Counted from the stretch's first letter, positions 16,694 through 25,730 are shown. The stretch: DNA of 35,351 bases from an uncultured Clostridia bacterium (GCA_944384215.1 CALWSN010000107.1:1-35351); one strand, 5' to 3'. Numbers and translations: made by a program. Notes: generated from the letters alone by a model not told the origin.

Positions 16694-18127
16694 TTAAACA
16701 GTAAGTTCGCTACCTTTAGCAAATTTATCTTTGTTTTGCTCTAATATAGGCATAACTTCTTCATTTATATAATCTAAAACTTGCATAGGAGCACGCCCAA
16801 TGAAGTTTTTAGGCTCTAATATTTTAGTTATATCTTCCATAGTAAGATTAAAAGATTTATCATTTACTATACGTTCTATAAGGTCGTTTTTACCACCTTC
16901 AACTTTAACAACTTTAGATGCCTCCATAGAGTGTTCTCTAATTTTTTCGTGTAGCTCTTGTCTATCTCCACCTTTTTTAACGGCGTCCATCATAATATTT
17001 TCAGTAGCCATAAAAGGTAGCTCTGCCATTATGTGTTTTTCTATGACTTTAGGATAAACTACTAAATTTTCAGATATATTTATATAAATATTTAAAATAG
17101 CATCTGTTGCTAAAAATGCTTCTGGCATAGATATTCTTTTATTAGAAGAATCATCTAAAGTTCTTTCAAACCATTGAGTAGAAGTAGTTATAGCAGGGTT
17201 TAGAGCATCTACTATAATGTATCTTGCAAGACCTGCTATTCTTTCAGAACGCATAGGGTTTCTTTTGTAAGCCATAGCAGAAGAACCAACTTGACCTTTT
17301 TCAAAAGGCTCTTCCATTTCTTTTAAATGTTGTAAAAGACGCATATCGTTAGAAAATTTTGTAGCACTTTGAGCTATACCACTTAATATATTTATAACAA
17401 TGCTATCTAATTTTCTAGAATATGTTTGTCCAGAAACAGAAAATACACCTTTAAAACCAAGTTTTTCTGCTATAAGGCTATCTAATTTTTTTACTTTTTC
17501 ATTGTCATTGTTGAAAAGTTCCATAAAACTAGCTTGAGTGCCAGTTGTACCTTTAGAACCTAATAATTTTAAATTATCAAGACAAAAGTCAATTTGTTCT
17601 AAGTCCATCATTAAGTCCTGTATCCATAAACAAGCTCTTTTACCAACTGTTGTAAGTTGTGCTGCTTGAAAATGAGTAAATCCAAGAGTAGGCAAGTCTT
17701 TATATTCTAAAGCAAACTTAGACAAATTTGATATAACTGCTAAAACTTTGCCTTTTACAAGCTCTAAAGCATCCTTCATAATAATAACATCAGTGTTATC
17801 ACCAACGTAACAGCTTGTAGCACCAAGATGTATAATAGGTTTAGCATTTGGACATTGAACACCATAAGCATATATATGTGCCATAACATCATGTCTTGTT
17901 ATTTTTTCACGTTCTATTGCTACATCATAGTTTATATCATCAGCAAAGGCTTCTAGCTCTTTAATTTGTTCGTCTGTAATATCAAGTCCAAGTTCTTTTT
18001 CTGCTTTAGCAAGAGTTATCCAAAGTTTTCTCCAAGTTTTAAATTTTTTGTTAGGAGAAAAAATATCTTTCATTTCTGTGCTTGCATAACGAGAGTTGAG
18101 AGGGCTTTCATAAATATTTTTATCCAT
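16694..18127 (-). CDS. purB: Adenylosuccinate lyase
   Basis: PurB performs two reactions of purine synthesis: SAICAR to AICAR, and adenylosuccinate to AMP, releasing fumarate each time. The 477-residue product carries the fumarase/aspartase superfamily signature GSSAMAYKRNPMRSERI (about residues 285-301), an upstream catalytic-His region (GFTHFQAAQLTT), and TRHDVMAH near residue 82. Length fits the longer PurB group. It lies 24 bases after purF and 12 before purA; AAAGGA precedes the ATG. Confidence 0.97.
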   Translation of the reverse strand: MDKNIYESPLNSRYASTEMKDIFSPNKKFKTWRKLWITLAKAEKELGLDITDEQIKELEAFADDINYDVAIEREKITRHDVMAHIYAYGVQCPNAKPIIHLGATSCYVGDNTDVIIMKDALELVKGKVLAVISNLSKFALEYKDLPTLGFTHFQAAQLTTVGKRACLWIQDLMMDLEQIDFCLDNLKLLGSKGTTGTQASFMELFNNDNEKVKKLDSLIAEKLGFKGVFSVSGQTYSRKLDSIVINILSGIAQSATKFSNDMRLLQHLKEMEEPFEKGQVGSSAMAYKRNPMRSERIAGLARYIIVDALNPAITTSTQWFERTLDDSSNKRISMPEAFLATDAILNIYINISENLVVYPKVIEKHIMAELPFMATENIMMDAVKKGGDRQELHEKIREHSMEASKVVKVEGGKNDLIERIVNDKSFNLTMEDITKILEPKNFIGRAPMQVLDYINEEVMPILEQNKDKFAKGSELTV

Positions 18128-18151
18128 AGTTATTATCCTTTCTATTGTAAA

Positions 18152-19528
18152 TTATAATAAATGGTCCACGTTAATAGGGTAGTTACCTGTAAAACAAGAA
18201 TCACAAAAACCACAAGTAGAATTAGGTGCTATGTGATGAAGATTGTCTAGGCTTAAAAAGTCTAGGCTATCTGCGTGTATCATATCTCTTATTTCTTCGA
18301 TAGTGTGTTGATTAGCTATTAAAGAATCTCTTGATGGTATGTCTGTACCAAAGAAACAAGGCCATAAAAATGGTGGAGAAGATATGCGAACGTGAACTTC
18401 AGTAGCACCTGCTTCTCTAAGAAGATTTACTATACGTCCACTTGTTGTGCCACGCACAATACTATCATCTACCATAACAACACGTTTACCTTTTACAACA
18501 CTAGAAAGAGCATTAAGCTTCATTCTAACTGCTGTATCACGTTCTTTTTGATTAGGTTTAATAAATGTTCTAGCAATGTATCTGTTTTTTACAAAGCCCA
18601 TTTGGTTAGGTATTTTTGCATATTCTGCATACCCTTCAGCAGCACTAAGTCCAGAATCTGGCACACCTACAACTATATCTGCTGCAACAGGTGATTGTTT
18701 AGCTAAAAACATACCAGCTCTTTTTCTAGTTTCGTGTACTACTTCATTTTCTATAAAGCTATCAGGACGAGCAAAATATATATGTTCAAATATACAAAGA
18801 TGAGATTTGTCTGAGCAATTATCTGTAATAGATTTTGTTTTACCTTGTTCTACTACAAAAACTTCACCAGGTTTAATATTTCTTTCAAATTTTGCATCAA
18901 TTGTGTTAAATGCACAAGTTTCAGAGGCAAAAACTATTGCATCACCTTTTTTACCCATACATAAAGGCCTAAAGCCCCATCTATCACGAGCAGCAATTAA
19001 TTTTTTAGGGCTCATAACTAAAAGAGAATAAGCACCTTCTAATATATTCATAACATTTTTAACAGCCTCTTCAATAGAGTCTGTATTTATACGTTCTCTA
19101 GCTATTAAATATGCTATAACTTCTGTGTCTGAAGTAGTTTGAAAAATAGCACCTGTTTTTTCAAGCTCTTTTTTTAGCTTGTAAGTATTTGTAAGGTTAC
19201 CATTGTGAGCTATTGCTAAAGTACCTTTTATGTATCTAAGCACAAGAGGTTGAACATTTTCTCTAAGGTTGCCACCTGTTGTAGAATATCTAACATGACC
19301 TACTGCCATATTGCCTTCTAGCTCTTCTAAAATATGCTGATTAAAAACATCATTTACAAGACCTAAATCTTTATAGTGATAAATTTCTCTATCTCTATTT
19401 ACTGCTATACCACAACCTTCTTGACCTCTATGTTGTAAAGATACAAGCCCATAATATGTAGATTTTGCACATTCTCCATTTGGGTCGTATATACCAAAAA
19501 TACCGCATTCTTCGTGTAGTTCTCTCAT
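18152..19528 (-). CDS. purF: Amidophosphoribosyltransferase
   Basis: PurF commits PRPP to purine synthesis by replacing pyrophosphate with ammonia from glutamine. The 458-residue product has a seven-residue leader (MRELHEE) before Cys8, which must be exposed as the N-terminal nucleophile (CGIFGI). The glutaminase domain (HRGQEGCG, HVRYSTTG) is followed by the phosphoribosyltransferase domain with the PRPP loop VVMVDDSIVRGTT. Cysteines at CIFEHIYF, LWPCFFG and TCGFCDSC match the 4Fe-4S ligands of the Bacillus-type enzyme, implying oxygen-sensitive regulation. Second gene of the pur operon, 15 bases after purC. Confidence 0.97.
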   Translation of the reverse strand: MRELHEECGIFGIYDPNGECAKSTYYGLVSLQHRGQEGCGIAVNRDREIYHYKDLGLVNDVFNQHILEELEGNMAVGHVRYSTTGGNLRENVQPLVLRYIKGTLAIAHNGNLTNTYKLKKELEKTGAIFQTTSDTEVIAYLIARERINTDSIEEAVKNVMNILEGAYSLLVMSPKKLIAARDRWGFRPLCMGKKGDAIVFASETCAFNTIDAKFERNIKPGEVFVVEQGKTKSITDNCSDKSHLCIFEHIYFARPDSFIENEVVHETRKRAGMFLAKQSPVAADIVVGVPDSGLSAAEGYAEYAKIPNQMGFVKNRYIARTFIKPNQKERDTAVRMKLNALSSVVKGKRVVMVDDSIVRGTTSGRIVNLLREAGATEVHVRISSPPFLWPCFFGTDIPSRDSLIANQHTIEEIRDMIHADSLDFLSLDNLHHIAPNSTCGFCDSCFTGNYPINVDHLL

Positions 19529-19543
19529 CTTTTATATACCTCC

Positions 19544-20266
19544 TTAAACGTTAGGATATTTTTCTACAAGGCGTTTGTATACCTCGTGATAAACATCTGC
19601 AAATTCGCCTAAATCTAATCTAAATTGGTCTTTGTCCAATTTTTTGTTTGTATGTATATCCCATAATCTACAAGTATCTGGAGATATTTCGTCAGAAAGA
19701 ATAATATTTTTTTGGCTATCAAAACCAACTTCTATTTTAAAGTCTACAAGTTTTATATCTATATTTTTAAAGATTTCTATTAAAGCATTATTTACAGCAA
19801 ATGCTAAATTAGAAATTTCTTCTATTTGTTCTCTAGTAGCTATATTTAAAGCTATTGCGTGATAGTCATTAATTAAAGGGTCGCCTAAGCTATCATTTTT
19901 ATAGCTAAATTCAAGAGTAGGAGAGCTAAAAACAGTACCCTCAGCTGTGCCATATCTTTTACAAAAAGAGCCGGCAGCTATATTTCTTACAATAACTTCT
20001 AAAGGAATAATATCAACTTTTTTTACTAAAGTTTCTCTTTTGCTAAGCTCTTTAACAAAGTGTGTTTTTATACCTTTTTGCTCTAATATTTTAAATATTA
20101 GATTAGCTATTTGGTTATTTATAATACCTTTTCCGTCAAAAGAGCCTTTTTTTTCACCATTAAAGGCAGTTGCATCGTCTTTATATTCAAAAATACAAAG
20201 GCTATCATCATCTGTTTTAAAAACTTTTTTTGCTTTACCAGTATACAATAAGTCTAATTTTTGCAT
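19544..20266 (-). CDS. purC: Phosphoribosylaminoimidazole-succinocarboxamide synthase
   Basis: PurC ligates aspartate to CAIR with ATP to form SAICAR. The 240-residue product shows LYTGKAKKVF (N-terminal ATP region), PLEVIVRNIAAGSFCKRYG, VDFKIEVG and SPDTCRLWD near residue 180. The start at 20266 is chosen because the frame's earlier ATG (20281) encodes the ribosome site itself (GAGAGG) and adds five residues not expected in the family. First gene of purC-purF-purB-purA, with a promoter about 50 bases upstream; no guanine riboswitch is visible in the leader. Confidence 0.96.
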   Translation of the reverse strand: MQKLDLLYTGKAKKVFKTDDDSLCIFEYKDDATAFNGEKKGSFDGKGIINNQIANLIFKILEQKGIKTHFVKELSKRETLVKKVDIIPLEVIVRNIAAGSFCKRYGTAEGTVFSSPTLEFSYKNDSLGDPLINDYHAIALNIATREQIEEISNLAFAVNNALIEIFKNIDIKLVDFKIEVGFDSQKNIILSDEISPDTCRLWDIHTNKKLDKDQFRLDLGEFADVYHEVYKRLVEKYPNV

Positions 20267-20313
20267 ATTAAAACCTCTCACTCTTAAATTTGTAAATAAA
20301 ACTCTACTAAAAA

Positions 20314-20342
20314 ATTTTAAACTTTATAGCAAAAAAAAGCAA
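20314..20342 (-). promoter_or_regulatory. Promoter of the purCFBA operon
   Basis: On the minus strand, -35 TTGCTT (20337-20342) and -10 TAAAAT (20314-20319) are 17 bases apart. The leader to purC is about 40 bases, too short for an aptamer. A repressor site was not identified. Confidence 0.55.
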
Positions 20343-20609
20343 GTATTTTTAATAAAAAAAATAAAAAAATTTTACATTTTTATATAGTAAAAATTATTAA
20401 TATATTTTTAATATATAAAATTATAAAAAAATATATTAATAAATATACAAAAAAATAATACTATATAATAAAAAAATATATATGCTTTAATTAATTATAA
20501 TAATTAATATTAGTATTTTTAGGTAATTTTTGTACAATAAAAACAAATTAAGAATATATATTATTTTTTTGAATATAAATATATAAAAACAATTTTTAGG
20601 GGGTAAAAA
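20343..20609. other. Extremely AT-rich intergenic stretch between purC and the ferritin-like gene
   Basis: No reading frame of coding character is seen on either strand. It holds the upstream side of the purC promoter, an AT-only inverted repeat at 20394-20442, and the unplaced promoter of the plus-strand gene (a TTGTAC at 20530-20535 has no well-spaced -10). The ribosome site before 20610 is AGGGGG. Confidence 0.6.
20394..20442. repeat. AT-only inverted repeat, 16-bp arms
   Basis: Arms 20394-20409 and 20427-20442 are perfect reverse complements with a 17-base loop. They contain only A and T, so chance pairing in this composition is quite possible. It lies between two divergent genes. Confidence 0.4.
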
Positions 20610-21122
20610 ATGTATCCATATTTTTCAAAAAAACAAGAAAATAACATAAAGGCTCAAGAAATAGAAAAAAAAGATTCAGATGATTTAATAGAAGACAAAA
20701 TAGAGCAAGATGATTTTAGAAGATATATTATAGAGGCTTTAGAAGAAGCAATAGAAGAACAACAAAAAAGAAGTATATATTTTGAAAAGCTATATAATAT
20801 AGTAACAGATGAAAAAGATAAAGATATTTTAAGACAAATATCTCTTAACGAAATGAAATACAAAAAAATATTTATGGAACTATATAAAATGCTTACAGGT
20901 GAAGATGCTGTATTAAAAGAAAGGGTAGATGTAGATATAGAAGATACTTTATCAGAAGAGCTTTATGACAGTATAGAAGAACAATTAGAAGATATAGAGT
21001 TTTATAGAATGCTTATGTCTTTATTTGCAGATTTACCAATAAGAGATATGATATATGAGATAATTGTAGGTAAACAAAAAAATGCACAATTACTAAGTAA
21101 TTTATATAATAAATATAGATAA
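20610..21122 (+). CDS. Ferritin-like domain protein lacking the usual metal ligands
   Basis: A 170-residue, highly charged, all-helical protein. After a 30-residue charged leader come four helices in ferritin-like order: about 36-65, 70-97, 112-140 and 142-168, with a short loop LTGEDA after the second. In rubrerythrin-type members the second and fourth helices carry ExxH metal motifs; here the matching places read EMKY (residues 81-84) and KQKN (155-158), so both histidines are gone. It is therefore either a structural relative without a diiron centre or uses other ligands. The fold assignment rests on pattern only. No signal peptide. Its stop lies inside the downstream hairpin. Confidence 0.65.
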   Translation: MYPYFSKKQENNIKAQEIEKKDSDDLIEDKIEQDDFRRYIIEALEEAIEEQQKRSIYFEKLYNIVTDEKDKDILRQISLNEMKYKKIFMELYKMLTGEDAVLKERVDVDIEDTLSEELYDSIEEQLEDIEFYRMLMSLFADLPIRDMIYEIIVGKQKNAQLLSNLYNKYR

Positions 21123-21168
21123 GAAATAAATAAGCATATCTTTAAGATATGCTTATTTATTTCTTATC
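21118..21168. terminator. Bidirectional terminator with 25-bp perfect arms
   Basis: Arms 21118-21142 and 21144-21168 pair perfectly around a single central base. The core is AAGCATATCTT/AAGATATGCTT with A- and T-rich flanks. It contains the stop codons of both the ferritin-like gene (21120-21122) and murR (21153-21155). Confidence 0.88.
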
Positions 21169-22001
21169 GTGTTGATAGCTTCTTTAGATATTTTTATATT
21201 TTCAAATATATCATCATAAAATCTAGATACATAGCTAAAAAATATTATATCTACAACAAATAATTGAGTTATAAGAGATATAGTTGCTGCTGTTCTTAAA
21301 GGAGATTCTGAAGATTTTTCTGTTAAAAGTACATAATCTGCTGTTTTTGCTACTAAAGATGTATCATCAGATGTAATAGCAATGGTTTTTAAATTATTAT
21401 TTTTTGCAAGATTTATTAAATTTACTATTTCTTTTGTGTTACCACTATGAGATATACCAATAAAAATAGAATTTTGTTTTGCAACAGATAAAGATGTGGT
21501 TGCTATATGATAATCGTTATTAAAATGTATTGGTAGCCCAAGCCTTACAAATTTTTGATATATATCAGCCGAAACTAAAGAAGAAGCTCCTATACCAAAA
21601 ACTTGTATTTGATTTGCATTATGTAAAAGATTAATACAGCTATCTAGGGTATTTTTATCTATTAGATTTTTTGTGCTACTTATACTATGGTTTAGCCTTA
21701 GTTCTAATTTGTTAATAATTAAATTTATGTCTTCATTTTTTTCTATTTCAGAATAAGATTTATCTTTTATACTAGATATATTAGAAGAAAGTTGTATTTT
21801 TAGATTACCATATCCATCTACACCAATAGTTCTACAAAATCTTACTATTGTAGCAGAGCTTACACCAGAATTAATAGAAAGGTCTTTAATAGACATATTT
21901 ATAACTTTTTCAGGGTTTTCTAATATGTAGTGTGCAAGTTGTAGCTCAGTTTTTGAAAAATTTTTAAGCTGGTCTTGTATATATAATAGAATATTATTCA
22001 T
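21153..22001 (-). CDS. murR: RpiR/MurR-family transcriptional regulator
   Basis: A 282-residue regulator with an N-terminal HTH_6 domain (residues 1-75; SIKDLSINSGVSSATIVRFC is the recognition helix region) and a C-terminal SIS sugar-phosphate-binding domain (about 125-255; QVFGIGASSLVSADI, GISHSGNTKEIV). In MurNAc systems the effector is MurNAc-6-phosphate, which releases the repressor. It is the last gene of mupG-murQ-murP-murR but is separated from murP by a 116-base gap with a hairpin, so it may have reduced or separate expression. AAAGGAGG precedes the ATG. Its likely operator is the TGAAA-N5-TTTCA site upstream of mupG. Confidence 0.9.
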   Translation of the reverse strand: MNNILLYIQDQLKNFSKTELQLAHYILENPEKVINMSIKDLSINSGVSSATIVRFCRTIGVDGYGNLKIQLSSNISSIKDKSYSEIEKNEDINLIINKLELRLNHSISSTKNLIDKNTLDSCINLLHNANQIQVFGIGASSLVSADIYQKFVRLGLPIHFNNDYHIATTSLSVAKQNSIFIGISHSGNTKEIVNLINLAKNNNLKTIAITSDDTSLVAKTADYVLLTEKSSESPLRTAATISLITQLFVVDIIFFSYVSRFYDDIFENIKISKEAINTIRNK

Positions 22002-22063
22002 AAAATTATCCTCCTTTCTAAAAGATACATTACTACTAATATTATTATATAATAAATTTATAA

Positions 22064-22107
22064 ATTTTAAAAGGTTGTAAACTATAAAGCCTACAACCTT
22101 TTAAAAT
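22064..22107 (-). terminator. Intra-operon hairpin between murP and murR
   Basis: Sixteen-base perfect arms (22064-22079, 22092-22107) with a 12-base loop and a GGTTGTA/TACAACC core. The minus-strand exit has TTTTAAAATTT. It may partly stop murP transcripts before murR. A TATAAT just downstream (about 22046-22051) could drive murR separately. Confidence 0.65.
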
Positions 22108-22117
22108 ATTTTAATAA

Positions 22118-23539
22118 TTAAAGCTCAGTTTCTTTTGTAGCATCTTTTGGAACACCAAAGAAATAAGTTAAGATAAAGCCACCAGCATATGCAGCTAATA
22201 AACCAAATACATAGCCAAGCCATTTACCATTAGCGATAAGAGGTATTAAAGCAACACCACTAGGGCCAATAGCAGTAGCACCAATAGAGCCAATAGCACC
22301 TATAACAGCACCACCAATACCACCACCTAAACAAGCTGTGATAAATGGACGACCTAAAGGTAAAGTTACACCATATATAAGAGGTTCACCAATACCTAAT
22401 ATACCAACAGGTAAAGCACCTTTAATAATTTCTGTTAATTGTTTATTTTTTCTGCAACGTGCCCATAAAGCAATAGCAGCACCAACTTGACCTGCACCAG
22501 CCATAGCTAATATAGGTAATAATAATGTAGAGCCTGTTTGTTCTATCATTTCAATATGAATAGGGGTTAATATTTGATGTAAACCAAACATTACCATAGG
22601 TAAAAATAGAGCACTTAACATAAAGCCGGCAAAAGCACCACCAACATTTAATATAGCATTAATTGCACCAACTAAGCTATTAGATATAACACCTGCAATA
22701 GGCATTATAATAAATATAGTTAATAAACCAATTACTATAAGAGCAATAGTAGGTGTTACAATAATATCTAAAGAATCTGGAACTATACGACGAAGTTGTT
22801 TTTCAAATAAAGCTAATATCCATACAGCAATTATAACACCAATAATACCACCTTGACCAGCAGATAAGTTATCACCAGTAAAGATATTTTTTAAAGGGTT
22901 TTCAGCGTTCATACCTGTTAGCAGAGTAACACCACCAATAACACCACCAAGGGCAGGGCTTGCACCAAACTCATTAGCAGAATTTATACCAACATATATT
23001 ACAAGATAGCTAAAGATACCATTTTTAATAATGTTCATAACATCAACATATTGTTGCCAAGATGTTGATAAGTCTCCTGCAACTATTAAGTTTGATAAAA
23101 CAGATGCTATACCACCAACAATACCAGCACCAACAAAAGCAGGAATTAAAGGTACAAATATATTAGCAATAGATTTTAAAGCACGTTTAAAAGGTGTATT
23201 GTTATTAACTTTTGATTTTTGCTCTGCTTTTACTTGTGCTGCCTTATCTTCAGCAAGTTTTTTTCTATCAACTTTGCCACCAGAAGTACCTTTCATATTG
23301 TTCATTTCTGTTGCAACTTTTGTAGAGGCACCAGGACCTACTATAATTTGTAGGTTGTCATCTTCTACAACACCCATAACACCATTAATAGCTTTTAAAC
23401 CTTCAATATTTACTTTGCTATGGTCAACAATATCTATTCTAACACGTGTCATACAGTTTAAAATTTTAGATGCATTATCTTGTCCACCGATATTTTCAAA
23501 TATCTCTCTTGCTATTCTTACAATTTTATCGTTTGACAT
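22118..23539 (-). CDS. murP: PTS transporter subunit EIIBC for N-acetylmuramic acid
   Basis: A 473-residue membrane permease that imports a sugar and phosphorylates it. The N-terminal EIIB domain (1-90) has the phospho-cysteine Cys29 in [10 protein letters not shown]; a charged linker (75-115) leads to an EIIC domain with about ten hydrophobic segments and [18 protein letters not shown] near residue 378. No EIIA domain is fused, so a shared glucose-type EIIA is needed, as in other MurP proteins. The substrate comes from context: murQ and mupG lie directly upstream. In Gram-positives the imported sugar is probably the MurNAc-GlcNAc disaccharide or MurNAc. Start ATG has AGGAGG upstream; 11 bases after murQ. 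Confidence 0.92.
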   Translation of the reverse strand: MSNDKIVRIAREIFENIGGQDNASKILNCMTRVRIDIVDHSKVNIEGLKAINGVMGVVEDDNLQIIVGPGASTKVATEMNNMKGTSGGKVDRKKLAEDKAAQVKAEQKSKVNNNTPFKRALKSIANIFVPLIPAFVGAGIVGGIASVLSNLIVAGDLSTSWQQYVDVMNIIKNGIFSYLVIYVGINSANEFGASPALGGVIGGVTLLTGMNAENPLKNIFTGDNLSAGQGGIIGVIIAVWILALFEKQLRRIVPDSLDIIVTPTIALIVIGLLTIFIIMPIAGVISNSLVGAINAILNVGGAFAGFMLSALFLPMVMFGLHQILTPIHIEMIEQTGSTLLLPILAMAGAGQVGAAIALWARCRKNKQLTEIIKGALPVGILGIGEPLIYGVTLPLGRPFITACLGGGIGGAVIGAIGSIGATAIGPSGVALIPLIANGKWLGYVFGLLAAYAGGFILTYFFGVPKDATKETEL

Positions 23540-23550
23540 AGTTATTCCTC

Positions 23551-24441
23551 CTATCTTATAGCTTCTCTAATAAAGCCTTTACTATTTGCTAATTTTTCTT
23601 TAGCTTCATCTTTAGATACACCAGTTAAAATCATTACTATTGCAGTTTTTACATCTTTACTAATTTCAAAAGATTGTTTTGCAGTCTCATAATCACAACC
23701 AGTAGCTTCCATTATTATGCGTTTAGAACGTTCTATTAATTTATCGTTAGTTGGTTGAACATCTACCATTAAGTTTTTATACACCTTACCAATACCTATC
23801 ATAGATATTGTAGATATCATATTAAGAATAAGCTTTTGGCTTGTGCCTGCTTTTAGCCTTGTAGAACCTGTTAAAAACTCTGCTCCAGCATCTACCTCTA
23901 CTGGATATTTAGCATATTTACTTATTTCGGCATTTTTGTTACAAGCAATAGTTGCTGTTGTAGCACCTATTTCATTAGCATATTCAAGTGCTCCTATTAC
24001 ATAAGGTGTACGCCCACTAGCAGCTATACCAACAACAATATCATTGTTTGTTAAATTAACATTTTTTAAATCTTCTTTGCCAAGCTCTAAAGAATCTTCA
24101 GCACCTTCTACCGCTACTGTCATAGCTTTTTTGCCACCTGCTATAATGCCTTGAACCATCTCAGGACTAACACCAAATGTTGGCACACATTCAGATGCAT
24201 CTAATATACCTAAACGTCCACTTGTACCAGCACCTATATAAAAAAGACGCCCACCTTTGTTAAAAGAATTGATAGTTTCTTCTATAATAGGCTTAATTTG
24301 TGGTAGAGCTTCTCTAACTGCTAAAGCTACATTTTGGTCTTCTTCATTCATTATTTTCATAGCCTCTTCAATAGAGAGTGTGTCTAAATTCATTGTTTTT
24401 TCATTTCTTTTTTCTGTTGTAAGATTTTGTAAGTTAATCAT
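23551..24441 (-). CDS. murQ: N-acetylmuramic acid 6-phosphate etherase
   Basis: MurQ cleaves the D-lactyl ether of MurNAc-6-phosphate to yield GlcNAc-6-phosphate and lactate in peptidoglycan recycling. The 296-residue product has [15 protein letters not shown] at the N-terminus, the SIS-domain phosphate site [20 protein letters not shown] (about 70-89) including the catalytic Glu, [13 protein letters not shown], and [19 protein letters not shown]. Length is normal. The start lies two bases after the mupG stop, with the ribosome site GAGGTG at the end of mupG, so the two are translationally coupled. Confidence 0.96.
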   Translation of the reverse strand: MINLQNLTTEKRNEKTMNLDTLSIEEAMKIMNEEDQNVALAVREALPQIKPIIEETINSFNKGGRLFYIGAGTSGRLGILDASECVPTFGVSPEMVQGIIAGGKKAMTVAVEGAEDSLELGKEDLKNVNLTNNDIVVGIAASGRTPYVIGALEYANEIGATTATIACNKNAEISKYAKYPVEVDAGAEFLTGSTRLKAGTSQKLILNMISTISMIGIGKVYKNLMVDVQPTNDKLIERSKRIIMEATGCDYETAKQSFEISKDVKTAIVMILTGVSKDEAKEKLANSKGFIREAIR

Positions 24442-24443
24442 AT

Positions 24444-25505
24444 TTACACCTCATTTAATTTATATTTTGTGTTAGCTTTTATAAGTGATAATAAAGGTAT
24501 ATCTTCTTCTATAACATAGGCAATAATATTTACTCTACTATCACTAGGTAAATTTTCTTTGCAAATTTGAGTTTCACCCATATATCTACCATAGCTTGCA
24601 TTATCTATGGTAACAGAACCTATTGTTCTTTCTAAGTTATTTTTAGGTTTTATAAAAGGGATTTTTAAAAATCTAGCATTAGCACTTCTTATAACTTTTT
24701 TAGAAAAATCTGGTCTATTTTCATGTGAACACATTACAAAATTTTTAATATCATTATCATCTTCTATAACTTTGCAATTTAAAGAAATAGTTTGTGTGTT
24801 AATATAGTTATTAATTTTTTTAAAAGTTTCAAAAGTTACTTGTGGGTCACCTATATATACATCATCAACTAAATAATTATTAACCATATCAATAAAACCA
24901 AAATAAGTAGAAGTTTGTCTATGGTCTTCTAAAGTTGGTAAACCTTTAAAAATAGGACCTCTTAAAATTTTATCGCCAGGTACAAATGCTACAACCTTAA
25001 AGCCTTCTTCTTTTAAAGATTTATTCATAGATAAGAAAAAGTCATTATCAAGACCTGTATCTTCTCTAGGGTAGTAGTTATGCCACATTTCAAAAGACGA
25101 AAAATTAGCATTATGCTGCTTTAGCTCATTAATAAAATCTTCTGTTAATGTGCTAGCATTTAAAGCAATAGTGATTTCTTTAGATGCTTTTGCTATTATT
25201 TCACTTGATATGCCATAGTCCATTCTTAAACCTGTTATACCAATAGATTTTAACTCTGATAGATTATCAAAACTAAAGCCCGCTTTTTGTAATGCATCTT
25301 GAGATATATCAACCATTAAGTTAAGCTCTAAATCTTTAGCTATATTAGCTAAATTTGTCAATCTTTCTTTATATAGGCTAGCGTCATTTTCTGGTATATG
25401 AATAGATGAAAAAATACCTTTAGCTCCCATTTCTTTTGCTAAGCTAATATATTTTTTAGTTTCATTTGTTATAGGTTCATTTAAGAAAACAGATATACCA
25501 AACAA
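24444..25505 (-). CDS. mupG: MupG family 6-phospho-N-acetylmuramidase (DUF871)
   Basis: A 353-residue TIM-barrel protein of the DUF871 family. MupG of Staphylococcus aureus splits MurNAc-6-phosphate-GlcNAc into MurNAc-6-phosphate and GlcNAc. Family features include GISVFLNEP at the N-terminus, [13 protein letters not shown] (about 31-43), [30 protein letters not shown] (about 135-151) and GDPQVT (about 220). A C-terminal cyclophilin-like domain follows from about residue 240. The start is TTG at 25503-25505, chosen because AGGAGG (25515-25520) precedes it by nine bases. First gene of the MurNAc operon, directly after an RpiR-type operator and promoter. Confidence 0.92.
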   Translation of the reverse strand: MFGISVFLNEPITNETKKYISLAKEMGAKGIFSSIHIPENDASLYKERLTNLANIAKDLELNLMVDISQDALQKAGFSFDNLSELKSIGITGLRMDYGISSEIIAKASKEITIALNASTLTEDFINELKQHNANFSSFEMWHNYYPREDTGLDNDFFLSMNKSLKEEGFKVVAFVPGDKILRGPIFKGLPTLEDHRQTSTYFGFIDMVNNYLVDDVYIGDPQVTFETFKKINNYINTQTISLNCKVIEDDNDIKNFVMCSHENRPDFSKKVIRSANARFLKIPFIKPKNNLERTIGSVTIDNASYGRYMGETQICKENLPSDSRVNIIAYVIEEDIPLLSLIKANTKYKLNEV

Positions 25506-25555
25506 TATAACAAACCTCCTTTTATAAAATTATATTAAACATTTAACATATTTAC

Positions 25556-25584
25556 ATTATAAAACTTATGAAACAAAATTTCAA
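25556..25584 (-). promoter_or_regulatory. Promoter of the mupG-murQ-murP-murR operon
   Basis: On the minus strand, -35 TTGAAA (25579-25584) and -10 TATAAT (25556-25561) have an exact 17-base spacer. The spacer and most of the -35 are covered by the operator-like palindrome at 25569-25583. Confidence 0.75.
25569..25583. promoter_or_regulatory. Putative MurR operator within the mupG promoter
   Basis: TGAAACAAAATTTCA is a TGAAA-N5-TTTCA dyad, a form common for RpiR/SIS regulators. It lies between the -35 and -10 boxes, so binding would block RNA polymerase. MurR as binder is inference from the operon. Confidence 0.65.
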
Positions 25585-25610
25585 TATTTAAAAATAACAA
25601 AAAATAAAAG

Positions 25611-25625
25611 TGAAATTTTGTTTAA
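25611..25625. promoter_or_regulatory. Second putative MurR operator
   Basis: TGAAATTTTGTTTAA is an imperfect copy of the operator above and, read inverted, shares its AAACAAAATTTC core. The two centres are 42 bases apart, four helical turns, which would suit cooperative binding on one DNA face. Confidence 0.5.
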
Positions 25626-25685
25626 TTTTTATATTTTATTTTTAAAATTGGTATGATAGAACAAATTTATAGTAATAATTAAATA

Positions 25686-25714
25686 TTGACAATATACAAA
25701 AATCATAATATACT
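25686..25714 (+). promoter_or_regulatory. Promoter of the TPP riboswitch and thi transport operon
   Basis: Consensus -35 TTGACA (25686-25691) and -10 TATACT (25709-25714), 17 bases apart. Transcription should start near 25720, just before the aptamer. Confidence 0.85.
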
Positions 25715-25730
25715 ATTTTTAAGTTAATAC

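Noticed and set aside
23031..23561. 176-residue antisense reading frame over murP
   Set aside because: No ribosome site and no recognisable motif; it exists because of codon bias in murP.
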